In this document: piece after piece, positions 34,384 through 42,910 of the stretch
How positions within the stretch are numbered: the first letter of the stretch is position 1
Layout of the letters: each line of letters starts with the position of its first letter
NCBI GenBank assembly: GCA_934438175.1
Contig: CAKSBH010000007.1
Span: 1-64,000 of the forward strand
Direction: 5' to 3'
Length of the DNA stretch: 64,000 bases
From: an uncultured Eubacteriales bacterium
GTDB lineage: Bacteria > Bacillota > Clostridia > Oscillospirales > UBA644
Notes under the pieces: generated by a model
Seen by the model: the letters and a program-made list of their open reading frames with translations, nothing else
What the model was told of the DNA's origin: nothing
Database searches by the model: none
Translations under genes and position numbers: made by a program

Positions 34384-37382
34384 CAGTTCTCGCCCTCCTT
34401 TTCGCGCAGGATCTCCAGGTACGGACGCTCCAGAAGCCCGGTATCCAGCAGCACGGTTTCCTCCGTGTTGTGGGCAAGGAACGTGTCCGGGCCGGTATAC
34501 ATGGGGTTCTTTTCTTTCAGATGGAACGGACCGAAGGTGTTCCGGCGCGTCAGATACAGGGTGATGTCGCAATAATTGCGGCTGCGCATGGACCGGGTTA
34601 CGTCCGCCGTGAACGGGGCAAAGGCAACACGGACGCCGTTGGCTTCGTAGCAGGCGACGTTTTCGTTTTTGCCCAAGTGCAGAATGGCACGTTCGTTCGG
34701 CTTCAGCATCCGGTCAAAGGTGACACGGTAGGTGAGCTTGCCTCCGTAGAACGGGTATCCTTTTCTGGTCAGTGATCCGTATTCGGGTGTTCCGCCGGTG
34801 GCATAGATCCGGTGCGCATCGGCATCGGCAAGGAAATCGCCGCAGAGATATACGGCTTCCACGCCCGACGAGGCACGGTATCCGAAAATGAGCTCCACGG
34901 TGTTTTCGCCTTCCTGAATGTAGGGGGCGATGTCGGTGCGGGCAAAGCAGACATCGAGGAAAACGCCCGGTTTTTTTGTGATGTTGACGGCAACGCCGTT
35001 GACACGCAGCGCGTCAAGCCGCTCGGCATCCTCATAAACGAGATCCAGCGGTTTGTCGGGGCGGATGTCGCTGTGGAAGCGGTAAAGAAGCGAAACCTCT
35101 TTGCGCTCTTCATCTCCGGTTCCGCGCAGGAACCACGGCTGAAGCATGGAGCCGCCGCGGGGGGCCAGCGACAGGGCGGAGCGGATGCGGCGGTCGGCAT
35201 CCAGCACGTCAAACGGACCCTCCTCCTCGCCGTTTCCGAGGCGATAGGAGACGGTATCCATGACATACAGGTTCGGCTCACCCGCCGAAAGGCGGAAGCG
35301 GTCGTTGGCGTAAACGGTGTCGACGGTTTCGTATTCTTTGTGTGCCGGAACGGGATCCAGCGGGGAGAGAGGCAAATCGGTGAGGACTTTGAGTTCTCCC
35401 GGCGCAAAATCCAGCGTGAGGGATTCGGTATCCGCGGCAAGCAACTCGCTTTCTCCGTTGAGAAGCGTATATTCGATGACCGGCGTTTTTTCGTTGAACC
35501 GGATGGTCACGCCGTTTTCGGCATGGTCGGTGTCGGTATTGAGCAGCAGGTAATAGGTGCGGTTCTCGTCCCGGTAGGTCTGCAGCATAATCTTCGGCGA
35601 GGACAGAAAGGTATCCGGCGTGAGGTCCTTCAGCCCTTCGACCGTGGTACGCTTACAGATTCCCGCAAGACGCTGTGCCTCATCCGACGGAACGGCATCC
35701 ACCAGGAACGGCGCGTCCCCGGCAAACAGAACCCGGCCTCCTTTTGCCGCAAACCGGCACAGAAGCTCCAGGGTTGTGCGGCGGATGGTCGCCATGCCGG
35801 AAACGATGACGGTGTCGTAGGTTGCCTGACCGATGGTCAGACCGCTTTCGTCCGCCCTGCCGAGTTCGGCAGCCAGGGCTTCGTCGATGTAGTCAAAATC
35901 CACATGGGCGGCAAACAGATTGTTGTACGTTGCCGCAAACGTCGTTTCCAGCTGCTGCACCTCGGCAGAGACCGGTGCCATGCCGTTTGCCCAGCCGGCG
36001 TGAATCTGCGCCCAGACGCTTTCCACGGGCATCAGAACCGCCGTGTGGCAGACCCTTGCCGATGTGGAGGTGATGGCGGAAAGGCGGGTGTAATAGTCCT
36101 CCAGCGTGCTGTACGCTTCATACCAGCACGACTGATGAAGAATGGATGCCGGGTAGTCCCGTTTGGCTTCTCCCTTCATGGTGTACCACGACAGATGCGG
36201 GCAGCGCAGGGTGATGCCCATGATTGCCTGCCAGTCGCCGATGTGTTTGTAGCGGTCAAAGGTCATCTGCCAGCCGGTGCAGCCGTCCAGCTCCGAGAGC
36301 ATTTCGGTTTTACCGATTTGCCGGCAGACGGAGGCAAGCTGCTTGACCACGCAGTACTCCTTGCCGTACTCGCCGAGGTAATCCACGCCGGGAATGTCCA
36401 TGTGCGGATAATAGCGCATGACGCTTCCCATTGTGCTGACCTGGCAGGTAAGGGAGTTTTCGTGCAGGATGTGGCCGGTTACCTTCATGTTGTTGTCCCG
36501 GCACCATGCGTGGTACGGGCGGGCGAAGTTGTTGAGGAACATCCGGGTGAGAAGTTCGGTGTACTGCCATTTGACCGGGGAGTAGGGATTGCCGTTTTTC
36601 CGTAAAAACAATTCCGGCAGCCGCGCTTCCAGCCGGTAGCCGAACGCCTTTTCAAATTCGTCAAACAGATTTTCCGTATAGGGGCAGACTTCGCCTCCGT
36701 CCCGGTTGGGAACGGAGAACCCGCTCATCAGGGCACCGCGGTACGGTTCGTCCGTGAAAATGCCGGGGATGGAACGACCGATGCGGTCGCCGCACTTTTC
36801 CCGGTACAGACGGTGGGTGAGGTCGATGAAATGCTCGGTGGCTTCCCGGCTCAGGGTATCCAGATACGTGGTGCCGTTGTAGACCGGGTCGCACAGCATG
36901 GCTTCCACGGTGAAATACACCACCATTTCCCCGTCCAGCGCCGCAAGATCCGTATGGCGGGAGATGGGGTAGGCATGTGTGTAGTTGATGCCGTCGACAT
37001 CCGAAAGAAAGGCGGTGATGATATCGTCACGCCATTCAAAGCACTCTTTCCGCTCCCGGTTCATGCGGAGATATTTCATGCGGTATTTTTTGCTGACGGT
37101 GGCTTTGCCGCCCGCCGAGCCGCTCGGCCAGCGGTCTTCGTCGTACAGCCATGCCTCCATGCCCAGCCGCTCCGCCTCATCGGCGCAGGCGTTGATGAGT
37201 TCAAACCATTCCTCGCCGAGATATTCGGTTTCCAGCCCCGTGCGGGAATGCATGAAGAAGCCGCCGAAGCCCATCTCCTTCATGATGTGAATCTGCCGCA
37301 GGAGCTCTTCTTTTTCCAGTTTTCCGTTCCACGCCCAGAAGGGCTTTGCCCCGAAGCGTTTCCGATTCAAAGTGTCTGCCAT
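34383..37382 (-). CDS. GH106-like glycoside hydrolase (putative alpha-L-rhamnosidase family)
   Basis: 999 residues from the ATG behind GGGAGGA; an in-frame ATG at 37415 is less well placed. The N-terminus KPFWAWNGKLEKEELLRQI and GFGGFFMHSRTGLETEYL are the hallmark of the large Glyco_hydro_106-like proteins. A long TIM-barrel region (GIFTDEP, HILHENS, SELDGCTGW) precedes beta-sandwich domains. No signal peptide, so it is probably intracellular. It shares a transcript and a one-base overlap with mreB, an unexpected partner. Substrate specificity is not deducible. Confidence 0.82.
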   Translation of the reverse strand: MADTLNRKRFGAKPFWAWNGKLEKEELLRQIHIMKEMGFGGFFMHSRTGLETEYLGEEWFELINACADEAERLGMEAWLYDEDRWPSGSAGGKATVSKKYRMKYLRMNRERKECFEWRDDIITAFLSDVDGINYTHAYPISRHTDLAALDGEMVVYFTVEAMLCDPVYNGTTYLDTLSREATEHFIDLTHRLYREKCGDRIGRSIPGIFTDEPYRGALMSGFSVPNRDGGEVCPYTENLFDEFEKAFGYRLEARLPELFLRKNGNPYSPVKWQYTELLTRMFLNNFARPYHAWCRDNNMKVTGHILHENSLTCQVSTMGSVMRYYPHMDIPGVDYLGEYGKEYCVVKQLASVCRQIGKTEMLSELDGCTGWQMTFDRYKHIGDWQAIMGITLRCPHLSWYTMKGEAKRDYPASILHQSCWYEAYSTLEDYYTRLSAITSTSARVCHTAVLMPVESVWAQIHAGWANGMAPVSAEVQQLETTFAATYNNLFAAHVDFDYIDEALAAELGRADESGLTIGQATYDTVIVSGMATIRRTTLELLCRFAAKGGRVLFAGDAPFLVDAVPSDEAQRLAGICKRTTVEGLKDLTPDTFLSSPKIMLQTYRDENRTYYLLLNTDTDHAENGVTIRFNEKTPVIEYTLLNGESELLAADTESLTLDFAPGELKVLTDLPLSPLDPVPAHKEYETVDTVYANDRFRLSAGEPNLYVMDTVSYRLGNGEEEGPFDVLDADRRIRSALSLAPRGGSMLQPWFLRGTGDEERKEVSLLYRFHSDIRPDKPLDLVYEDAERLDALRVNGVAVNITKKPGVFLDVCFARTDIAPYIQEGENTVELIFGYRASSGVEAVYLCGDFLADADAHRIYATGGTPEYGSLTRKGYPFYGGKLTYRVTFDRMLKPNERAILHLGKNENVACYEANGVRVAFAPFTADVTRSMRSRNYCDITLYLTRRNTFGPFHLKEKNPMYTGPDTFLAHNTEETVLLDTGLLERPYLEILREKEGEN

Positions 37383-37423
37383 AGTTAGGATATCCTCCCG
37401 GAATTTCATTTCCATTCTCTACC

Positions 37424-37452
37424 ATCATACCATATCCGGACGGAATTTACAA
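37424..37452 (-). promoter_or_regulatory. Promoter of the hydrolase-mreB-DUF4956-VTC operon
   Basis: Minus-strand TTGTAA and TATGAT with a 17-bp spacer, about 40 nt before the hydrolase start. Confidence 0.6.
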
Positions 37453-38181
37453 GTAGTTCTTCTATAATTTAATAATAATCTTATTTTTCTTATTCTCTTT
37501 TCAGAACCTTTTTCCGGCTCTTTTTCTGGCTCTTTTTCTGGAGCATGGGAAAAACCTTTGTCAAGCCCTTTCGGCGAATTTCTTTTCAACATGGGCGGAC
37601 GGACGGTTCAGGTGTGGTCAAGTTGCACAAAAACGTCCTTCGGGTGGGGAAGATGTGGCTTTCCGGATGGAAAATATCCCGTTTTTTGCAAAAAATCCGG
37701 GGCGAAACGGTGGGACGTGGGGAAATCCGGACCGGAAATACCGGCTGAATCAAGAACGAAACGGATGGTTGTGATCGTTTCTGCAACTTTCATGCGAAAA
37801 CGGTTGTTTTTTGCGGTTTGTCTGTGGAAAAGTGCAGGAAAACCCGGGAACGTCCCGTTGTCCGGCAGGGCGGATTTTTGCGGGAACAATGCGGCTTTCC
37901 ACAAGCTTTCCACAGCGTTTTCCACAGCCCGCGCGAAGGGAGGGGAGGAGGAACCGGACCGGGGGAAAAAATGAATAAAACCGCATTTCCGAAACCCGCG
38001 GAAACAGCGGGGTTTCCGACATTTTTCCCCAACCTCCTCTCCGGGGGAGAAATTCGGTTTTTTTCGGAAAATCCGAAGGTTTTTCGTTTTTTTGCGCTTG
38101 CTTTTTTATGCAGGAAAGCGCATGGGTATGCAAAAATGTGGAAACGGAAAAAAATCGTCGGATTGCACAGAACCCGGAAGC
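37453..38181. other. Gene-free region with DnaA-box-like repeats and an AT-rich block
   Basis: No convincing gene is seen; the frames present have unnatural composition. An AT-rich block (about 37460-37500) is followed by a 12-bp unit CTCTTTTTCTGG (37518-37541, with a diverged third copy before it). Three tandem near-DnaA boxes, CTTTCCACA, CTTTCCACA and TTTTCCACA, start at 37895, 37906 and 37918, and an inverted TTTTCCACA lies at 37823-37831. The DnaA consensus is TTATCCACA. The layout is like a replication origin or a DnaA-binding reservoir, but no dnaA or dnaN is near. Confidence 0.4.
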
Positions 38182-38226
38182 GAAAAAGAAACGGTCTTCC
38201 GACGTGTTTTTTCGGAAGACCGTTTC
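38182..38226 (-). terminator. Terminator of the ylxM-trmD operon
   Basis: A perfect 14-bp stem, GAAACGGTCTTCCG with CGGAAGACCGTTTC (38188-38201 / 38213-38226). On the minus strand TTTTTC follows. It lies just beyond the trmD stop. Confidence 0.93.
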
Positions 38227-38233
38227 TTGCGGA

Positions 38234-38935
38234 TCATTTCTTTTCTTTCTTTTTTATATACCGTCGGTAAAGGTCCTTGCGGCGTTCCCGGGTGAGGGCG
38301 AGGGACTGTTCCAGCCGCCAGCGGCGCACATTTTCGTGATTGCCGGAAAGCAGAATCTCCGGAACGGCGACCCCGCGGTAGACGGGAGGACGGGTGTACT
38401 GCGGGTATTCCAGCAGCCCGCTGTAGATGCTTTCGTCCTCATAGCATTCGGGTGAGGGAAGAACGCCGGGAACCATGCGGGCGATGCAGTCCACCATCAC
38501 CATGGCGCCGAGCTCGCCGCCGGTGATGACATAGTCGCCGAGGGACACTTCCTCGTCCACAATGGCATCCAGTGCGCGCTGGTCAATGCCTTCGTAGTGC
38601 CCGCAGAGAAAGGTGAGCGAGGGGTAGCGGAGCAGTTTTTTTGCCAGGGACTGCGTCAGTTTTTTCCCTTTCGGCGAGAGATAGATGACGTGGGTTTCGG
38701 GATCGGCGCTGCGCACGGCGTCGAAACAGCGGCAAACGGGTTCCGGCATCATCAGCATACCTCTGCCGTCGCCGTAGCCGTAATCGTCAATGCGCCCGTG
38801 GCGATCCAGGGTATAGTCCCGGATGCCCCAGCATCGCACGTCGATGAAGCCCGCTTTCCGGGCTCTGCCCAGAATGCTGATGTTGAGAAAGGCGTCCACG
38901 TCCTTCGGAAACGCCGTCATAATGTGGAATCTCAT
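38234..38935 (-). CDS. trmD: tRNA (guanine-N1)-methyltransferase TrmD
   Basis: 233-residue SPOUT enzyme making m1G37 in tRNAs, which prevents +1 frameshifts. Conserved DYGYGDGRGMLMMPEP, the knot motifs YLSPKGKKLTQ and GHYEGIDQRALD, and SLGDYVITGGELGAMV are present, as is the C-terminal SGNHENVRRWR. It overlaps rimM by 4 nt, the usual coupling. Confidence 0.97.
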   Translation of the reverse strand: MRFHIMTAFPKDVDAFLNISILGRARKAGFIDVRCWGIRDYTLDRHGRIDDYGYGDGRGMLMMPEPVCRCFDAVRSADPETHVIYLSPKGKKLTQSLAKKLLRYPSLTFLCGHYEGIDQRALDAIVDEEVSLGDYVITGGELGAMVMVDCIARMVPGVLPSPECYEDESIYSGLLEYPQYTRPPVYRGVAVPEILLSGNHENVRRWRLEQSLALTRERRKDLYRRYIKKKEKK

Positions 38936-39432
38936 AGGTCAAACAGCCCCTTGAGCGGCCGGATGGTCATAACGCCGCCCTCAATGTCGGTGGACAGGAT
39001 GCAGTCGGCGATTGCCGGAACCAGACGTTCGGTTCCGCTTTCGTCCACGATGCGGTATACGTCGTTGGCTCCGGTGGCGAGAACCTCCCGCAGCGTCCCG
39101 TATTCCTTGCCGGTGTCCGCATCCGTGACACGGAGCCCGATGAGATCCTTGATGAAGAATTCCCGGTCATCCAGCACGAAATCACGGCGGTCGGCATACA
39201 GAATCTTGTTGCGGAGCGCCTCCGCTTCCTCCACCGTGCAGACATTCTCGAATTTGACGAGAACCGTTCCCTTATGGATGCGCGCCTGCTCGACCCGGTA
39301 GGGCTTGCCGTCGATATAAAAGGGATTGATGTTCAGAAGATCCTCGGGGGTCTGCGCCCAGGAGAGGACCTTGACGTCTCCGTGGATTCCGTGCGTGTTT
39401 ACGATCTTTCCGGTTTCAATCAGTTCCAGCAT
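38932..39432 (-). CDS. rimM: Ribosome maturation factor RimM
   Basis: 166-residue factor for 16S rRNA processing and 30S head assembly, binding uS19. N-terminal RimM beta-barrel (GKIVNTHGIHGDVKV) and C-terminal PRC-like barrel (IKDLIGLRVTDADTGKEYGTL, IRPLKGLFDL). ATGA overlap with trmD. Confidence 0.95.
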   Translation of the reverse strand: MLELIETGKIVNTHGIHGDVKVLSWAQTPEDLLNINPFYIDGKPYRVEQARIHKGTVLVKFENVCTVEEAEALRNKILYADRRDFVLDDREFFIKDLIGLRVTDADTGKEYGTLREVLATGANDVYRIVDESGTERLVPAIADCILSTDIEGGVMTIRPLKGLFDL

Positions 39433-39474
39433 AATGTTCTCCGTTTTTTGTCTGAATTCTGAATAAAAGAAAAG

Positions 39475-39505
39475 GGGCAGGCATTCCGGAAGGGAAGGTC
39501 TGCCC
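39475..39505 (-). terminator. Intra-operon hairpin, possible attenuator
   Basis: On the minus strand GGGCAG...CTGCCC closes a loop containing TTCCGGAA and is followed by CTTTTCTTTT. It may partly reduce read-through from the rpsP part into rimM-trmD. Confidence 0.45.
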
Positions 39506-39516
39506 GTGCTGCGGGA

Positions 39517-39747
39517 TCAAACAATGTCGATGTTGATCTTTTCGCCCTGCCGGCTTGCCGCCGCTTTGACGACGGCGCGAAGTGCTTTTGCCACACGCCC
39601 CTGCTTGCCGATGACATAACCCTTGTCTTCGTCGGCAACCTTGAGGTTGTAGACCGTGGCATCCGCCCGCATTCCGCCTTTTTCGACGGTAACGGCGTCG
39701 GGATCGGATACCAGGTTCTTTACAATGTAGAGGATCAAGTCTTCCAT
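39517..39747 (-). CDS. khpA: KH-domain RNA-binding protein KhpA (YlqC)
   Basis: 76-residue single KH-domain protein. The RNA-binding GxxG loop is GKQG in DKGYVIGKQGRVAKALRAVV. KhpA works with KhpB on small RNAs and cell-elongation genes in several Firmicutes. Standard position between rpsP and rimM. Confidence 0.93.
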   Translation of the reverse strand: MEDLILYIVKNLVSDPDAVTVEKGGMRADATVYNLKVADEDKGYVIGKQGRVAKALRAVVKAAASRQGEKINIDIV

Positions 39748-39762
39748 GACAGCGTCCCTTCC

Positions 39763-40002
39763 TTACAGGATGTTCTGCTTCTTAAGAAGTACCCGAACCG
39801 TCTCGGTGGGCTGTGCGCCCTTCTTCAGCCATTCCGTCGCTTTTTCGGCGTCTACCGTGACGGCGGAGGGTTCCTTCGTGGGGTCGTACGTTCCGATCTC
39901 CTCAATGAATCTGCCGTCTCTCGGATACCGGGCGTCGGCAACGACGATGCGGTAGTAGGGGTTCTTGTGAGCACCCATTCTGCGAAGTCTGATCTTAACC
40001 AT
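39763..40002 (-). CDS. rpsP: Ribosomal protein bS16
   Basis: 79 residues beginning MVKIRLRRMGAHKNPYYRIVVAD, the S16 signature, with RDGRFIEEIGTYDP following. Part of the ylxM-ffh-rpsP-khpA-rimM-trmD operon. Confidence 0.98.
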   Translation of the reverse strand: MVKIRLRRMGAHKNPYYRIVVADARYPRDGRFIEEIGTYDPTKEPSAVTVDAEKATEWLKKGAQPTETVRVLLKKQNIL

Positions 40003-40069
40003 TTCTTTTCACTCCTCTCGGTGATATGCGTTTTTTATATTTCATCATCCGTTATGAATGTAAAATATC

Positions 40070-41401
40070 TTATTTGCGGTGTTTTTTCTTTTTGGACAGC
40101 GAGGGCTTCGGCCGGTTCATTTTTTTCATCATGTCCCGCATCTGGTCAAAGCTTTTGAGCATCCGGTTGATCTCTTCCACCTTGCGCCCGCTTCCGGCAG
40201 CAATGCGGCGTTTGCGGGAGGGGGAGATGATGTCGGGGTTTTCCCGTTCCTGCGGGGTCATGGACAGGATGATGGCTTTGACGCGATCCAGCTGTTTTTC
40301 ATCAATGGAAACGCCCTGAAGGGCTTTGCGGTCAATGCCGGGAATCATGGCAATCAGATTCTCCAGCGGCCCCATATTGCGGATCTGGTCCATGCTGGCG
40401 AGGTAGTCGTTGAAATCGAAGCGGTTTTCCCGCATCTTGCGCTCCAGTTCTTCCGCCTGCTTTTCGTCAAAGGCCTGCTCGGCTTTTTCGATCAGCGACA
40501 GAACGTCGCCCATGCCGAGAATGCGGGATGCCATGCGGTCGGGGTGGAACGGCTCCAGGTCGCCTGCCTTTTCGCCGGTTCCGATGAATTTGATGGGCTT
40601 GCCGGTGACATGGCGCACGGAAAGTGCCGCGCCGCCGCGGGTATCGCCGTCGGTTTTCGTGAGGATCACGCCGGTGATGCCGAGCGCCTCGTCAAACGCC
40701 TTGGCGACATGGACGGCATCCTGACCGGTCATGGCGTCTACGGTGAGAAGAATCTCATCGGGAGAAACGGCGGATTTGATTTCTTTGAGTTCGTTCATCA
40801 GCGCTTCGTCGATATGCAGACGGCCGGCGGTGTCCAGAAGAACGGCATCGGAGCCGTGATCCCGGGCGTGACGCAGTGCCTGTCGCGCGATCTCGGGGGG
40901 CTTTGTCCCCTCCGGAGCGGTGAAGACCGGAATGCCCAGTTTTTCGCCGAGAACCTGCAGCTGAAGAATGGCTGCGGGGCGGTAAATGTCACACGCAACC
41001 AGAAGCGGCCGATGCCCCGTCTGGCGGAAATACAGCGCAAGCTTCGCGGCGTGCGTGGTTTTTCCGGCACCCTGCAGACCGCACAGCATCATCACCGTCG
41101 GTCTGCCCGAGGCGAACTTGATTTTGTCGTTGGCGGCTCCCATGAAGGAAGTCAACTCTTCGTTGACGATTTTGATGACCTGCTGGGCGGGGGTCAGACT
41201 TTCCAGAACCTCCGCGCCGGTGGCACGCTCCGAGACCCTGGCGCAGAAATCCTTTGCCACGGCAAAGTTGACGTCGGCGGCAAGAAGTGCAAGACGGATC
41301 TCCCGCATGACCTCCCGGACGTCCGCTTCGGTCAGGTGTCCGCGGCTGCGGAGCCGTTTGAAGATCCCGCCGAGTTTTTCGGTTAAACTTTCAAATGCCA
41401 T
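40070..41401 (-). CDS. ffh: Signal recognition particle protein Ffh (SRP54)
   Basis: 443-residue SRP GTPase that binds 4.5S RNA and signal sequences. The N domain is followed by the G domain with G1 GLQGAGKTTHAAKL, DTAGRLHIDE and TKTDGDTRGGAALS. The Met-rich M domain (MIPGIDRKALQG..., MRDMMKKMN) ends in a basic tail. Its RNA partner is encoded 7 kb away in this window. It overlaps ylxM by 11 nt. Confidence 0.97.
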   Translation of the reverse strand: MAFESLTEKLGGIFKRLRSRGHLTEADVREVMREIRLALLAADVNFAVAKDFCARVSERATGAEVLESLTPAQQVIKIVNEELTSFMGAANDKIKFASGRPTVMMLCGLQGAGKTTHAAKLALYFRQTGHRPLLVACDIYRPAAILQLQVLGEKLGIPVFTAPEGTKPPEIARQALRHARDHGSDAVLLDTAGRLHIDEALMNELKEIKSAVSPDEILLTVDAMTGQDAVHVAKAFDEALGITGVILTKTDGDTRGGAALSVRHVTGKPIKFIGTGEKAGDLEPFHPDRMASRILGMGDVLSLIEKAEQAFDEKQAEELERKMRENRFDFNDYLASMDQIRNMGPLENLIAMIPGIDRKALQGVSIDEKQLDRVKAIILSMTPQERENPDIISPSRKRRIAAGSGRKVEEINRMLKSFDQMRDMMKKMNRPKPSLSKKKKHRK

Positions 41402-41750
41402 ATCCGTCTCCGATCGTATCGTTCAGTTTCCGGCGGATGTCGTCGGGCAGGGGAAGCGGTTCAAGCAGGGTACGGACGGCGGAAAGCCGGGAAAGAAGTT
41501 CCTGCTCCCGCTGTTCAAATCCAAGCCGCTTGTCTGCTTCGTGCAGCTGGCGGACAGCGCTGTGAATGCTGTCCATCACGCCCTGACGGGAAATGCCGAG
41601 CAGCTCCGAGATTTCGCCGAGCGAAAGATCTTCGGCAAAATAAAGCCCTGCCGTGCGCCGCTGCTTTTGCGTGAGAAGACCGCCGTAGCAGTCCAGAAGC
41701 CGCAGGATCCGGGCACGTTCGTCTGCGTCTGCCGTTTTTCGTTCCGTCAT
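41391..41750 (-). CDS. ylxM: YlxM-family HTH protein
   Basis: 119 residues from the ATG with GGGG at proper spacing (another ATG lies 9 nt upstream). Sigma-70 region-4-like HTH: YYGGLLTQKQRRTAGLYFAEDLSLGEISELLGISRQGVMDSI. YlxM family proteins sit before ffh in Firmicutes and can influence SRP GTPase activity. First gene of the operon. Confidence 0.93.
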   Translation of the reverse strand: MTERKTADADERARILRLLDCYGGLLTQKQRRTAGLYFAEDLSLGEISELLGISRQGVMDSIHSAVRQLHEADKRLGFEQREQELLSRLSAVRTLLEPLPLPDDIRRKLNDTIGDGYGI

Positions 41751-41818
41751 GAGTTTCATCCCCGAAAATGATTGTCAAGTGAAAGGACTTTGTAAAGCGA
41801 AATAACTTTACAGAAGGC

Positions 41819-41847
41819 ATTATAGCATATCCGTACGGCTTTGTCAA
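41819..41847 (-). promoter_or_regulatory. Consensus promoter of the SRP/ribosome operon
   Basis: Minus-strand TTGACA and TATAAT with a 17-bp spacer, about 70 nt upstream of ylxM. Confidence 0.88.
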
Positions 41848-41939
41848 GAGGGAATTTCACCTTTTTCGGCGGGCGGCATAGGATGGTAATGAAAAATCCG
41901 GCGGCTCGGCAACGATGCCGTCGAACAGGAGGAATGTGA

Positions 41940-42767
41940 ATGAATCAAGACAGAACGATCGGTTCCGGCAAGGACAGTTCGTGCATCAACGTCAACCGTG
42001 TGTACGATTGCTGCAAAGACCGGGACTGTATGATGGATATGCGGGTATATCTGACACGGGAAGGACAGGAGATTGTGGACAACGCGTCCGGGGTCAAGGC
42101 GGTGAGCGCCGAGGTTCTGTGGACGTATCTTGACGTGGAACCGCTGGCGTTCAACCGCGGCTTCTACACGGTGGATATCCGCTTCTTCTTCCGGGTGGTT
42201 CTGGATGTGTATGCGGGACCGGGGCGTCCGGTACCGGTGGACGGCTTGTGTACATACGACAAGCGCGTGATTCTCTTCGGCAGCGAGGGCGGCGCCAAAC
42301 TGTATTCGTCGGTGCTGGTTCCCCGCGGCGGCGACGCGCAGCTGCTGATGCGCACCAATCTGCCCAAAGCGACCGTCGAGGTCGTGGATCCGGTGGTTCT
42401 CAGCGCCAAGCTGGTGAACTGCCGCGATACGTTCGGCTCGTGCGAGATCGACCTGACCGCCATTCCGGACGATATCTGCCGGTGCTTCAATTCGGACATC
42501 GTAAACCCGCTTTCGGGCAACAAGGTGTGCGTGACGCTGGGTCTGTTCTCCATCGTGCGGCTGATGCGCGAGGTGCAGATCGTGGTTCCCTGCACGGATT
42601 TCTGTATTCCCGAAAAGGAATGCTCGGATCCGGGTGAGGAGGATCCCTGCAACATCTTCTATAAGATGTGCTTCCCCATTGACGAGTTCTTCCCGCCGAA
42701 GCCGAAGGGCTGCGGCTGTGAAGGAAACGGCACGCCGGATACCCGCTGCTGCGGTTCAAACCGATAA
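41940..42767 (+). CDS. Conserved cysteine-rich clostridial protein, possible spore-layer component
   Basis: 275 residues, soluble, with about 20 cysteines. They cluster near the N-terminus (VYDCCKDRDCMMD) and in the C-terminal 70 residues (CGCEGN, RCCGSNR). The core contains LDVEPLAFNRGFYTVDIRFFF and KRVILFGSEGGAKLYSS, a pattern I recall in uncharacterised clostridial proteins. AGGAGGA precedes the start. A CATAGGAT box (41878-41885) resembles a mother-cell sigma -10. It lies beside spoIIE, and a coat/crust role is a guess from cysteine content and context. Confidence 0.6.
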   Translation: MNQDRTIGSGKDSSCINVNRVYDCCKDRDCMMDMRVYLTREGQEIVDNASGVKAVSAEVLWTYLDVEPLAFNRGFYTVDIRFFFRVVLDVYAGPGRPVPVDGLCTYDKRVILFGSEGGAKLYSSVLVPRGGDAQLLMRTNLPKATVEVVDPVVLSAKLVNCRDTFGSCEIDLTAIPDDICRCFNSDIVNPLSGNKVCVTLGLFSIVRLMREVQIVVPCTDFCIPEKECSDPGEEDPCNIFYKMCFPIDEFFPPKPKGCGCEGNGTPDTRCCGSNR

Positions 42768-42777
42768 ACACTTTTAC

Positions 42778-42815
42778 GGAAGCGTCCCTCCGGGGGCGCT
42801 TCCGCCCGTTTTTTG
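42778..42815 (+). terminator. Rho-independent terminator
   Basis: GGAAGCG (42778-42784) pairs with CGCTTCC (42797-42803), followed by a T-run. It separates the Cys-rich gene from spoIIE. Confidence 0.83.
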
Positions 42816-42855
42816 TAAAGTTGTGTCGGCGGTTTGTTGCGAAAACACGCCGTGT

Positions 42856-42889
42856 TTCGACACGCTTTTCGACGGCGGTGGGGTATGAT
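42856..42889 (+). promoter_or_regulatory. Two Spo0A boxes and -10 region upstream of spoIIE
   Basis: TTCGACA at 42856-42862 and TTCGACG at 42868-42874 match the Spo0A box TTCGACA (exact and one mismatch), 12 bp apart. A TATGAT -10-like hexamer lies at 42884-42889. In Bacillus, spoIIE is activated by phosphorylated Spo0A with sigma-A, so this is likely the same control. Confidence 0.72.
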
Positions 42890-42910
42890 AGGGGAAGGAG
42901 GGCGGAAAGC

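Noticed and set aside
37558..38270. Several open frames of 60-150 codons on both strands in the gap between the hydrolase and trmD
   Set aside because: They overlap one another, are rich in Arg/Gly/Phe from base bias, lack ribosome-binding sites and have no recognisable domain.
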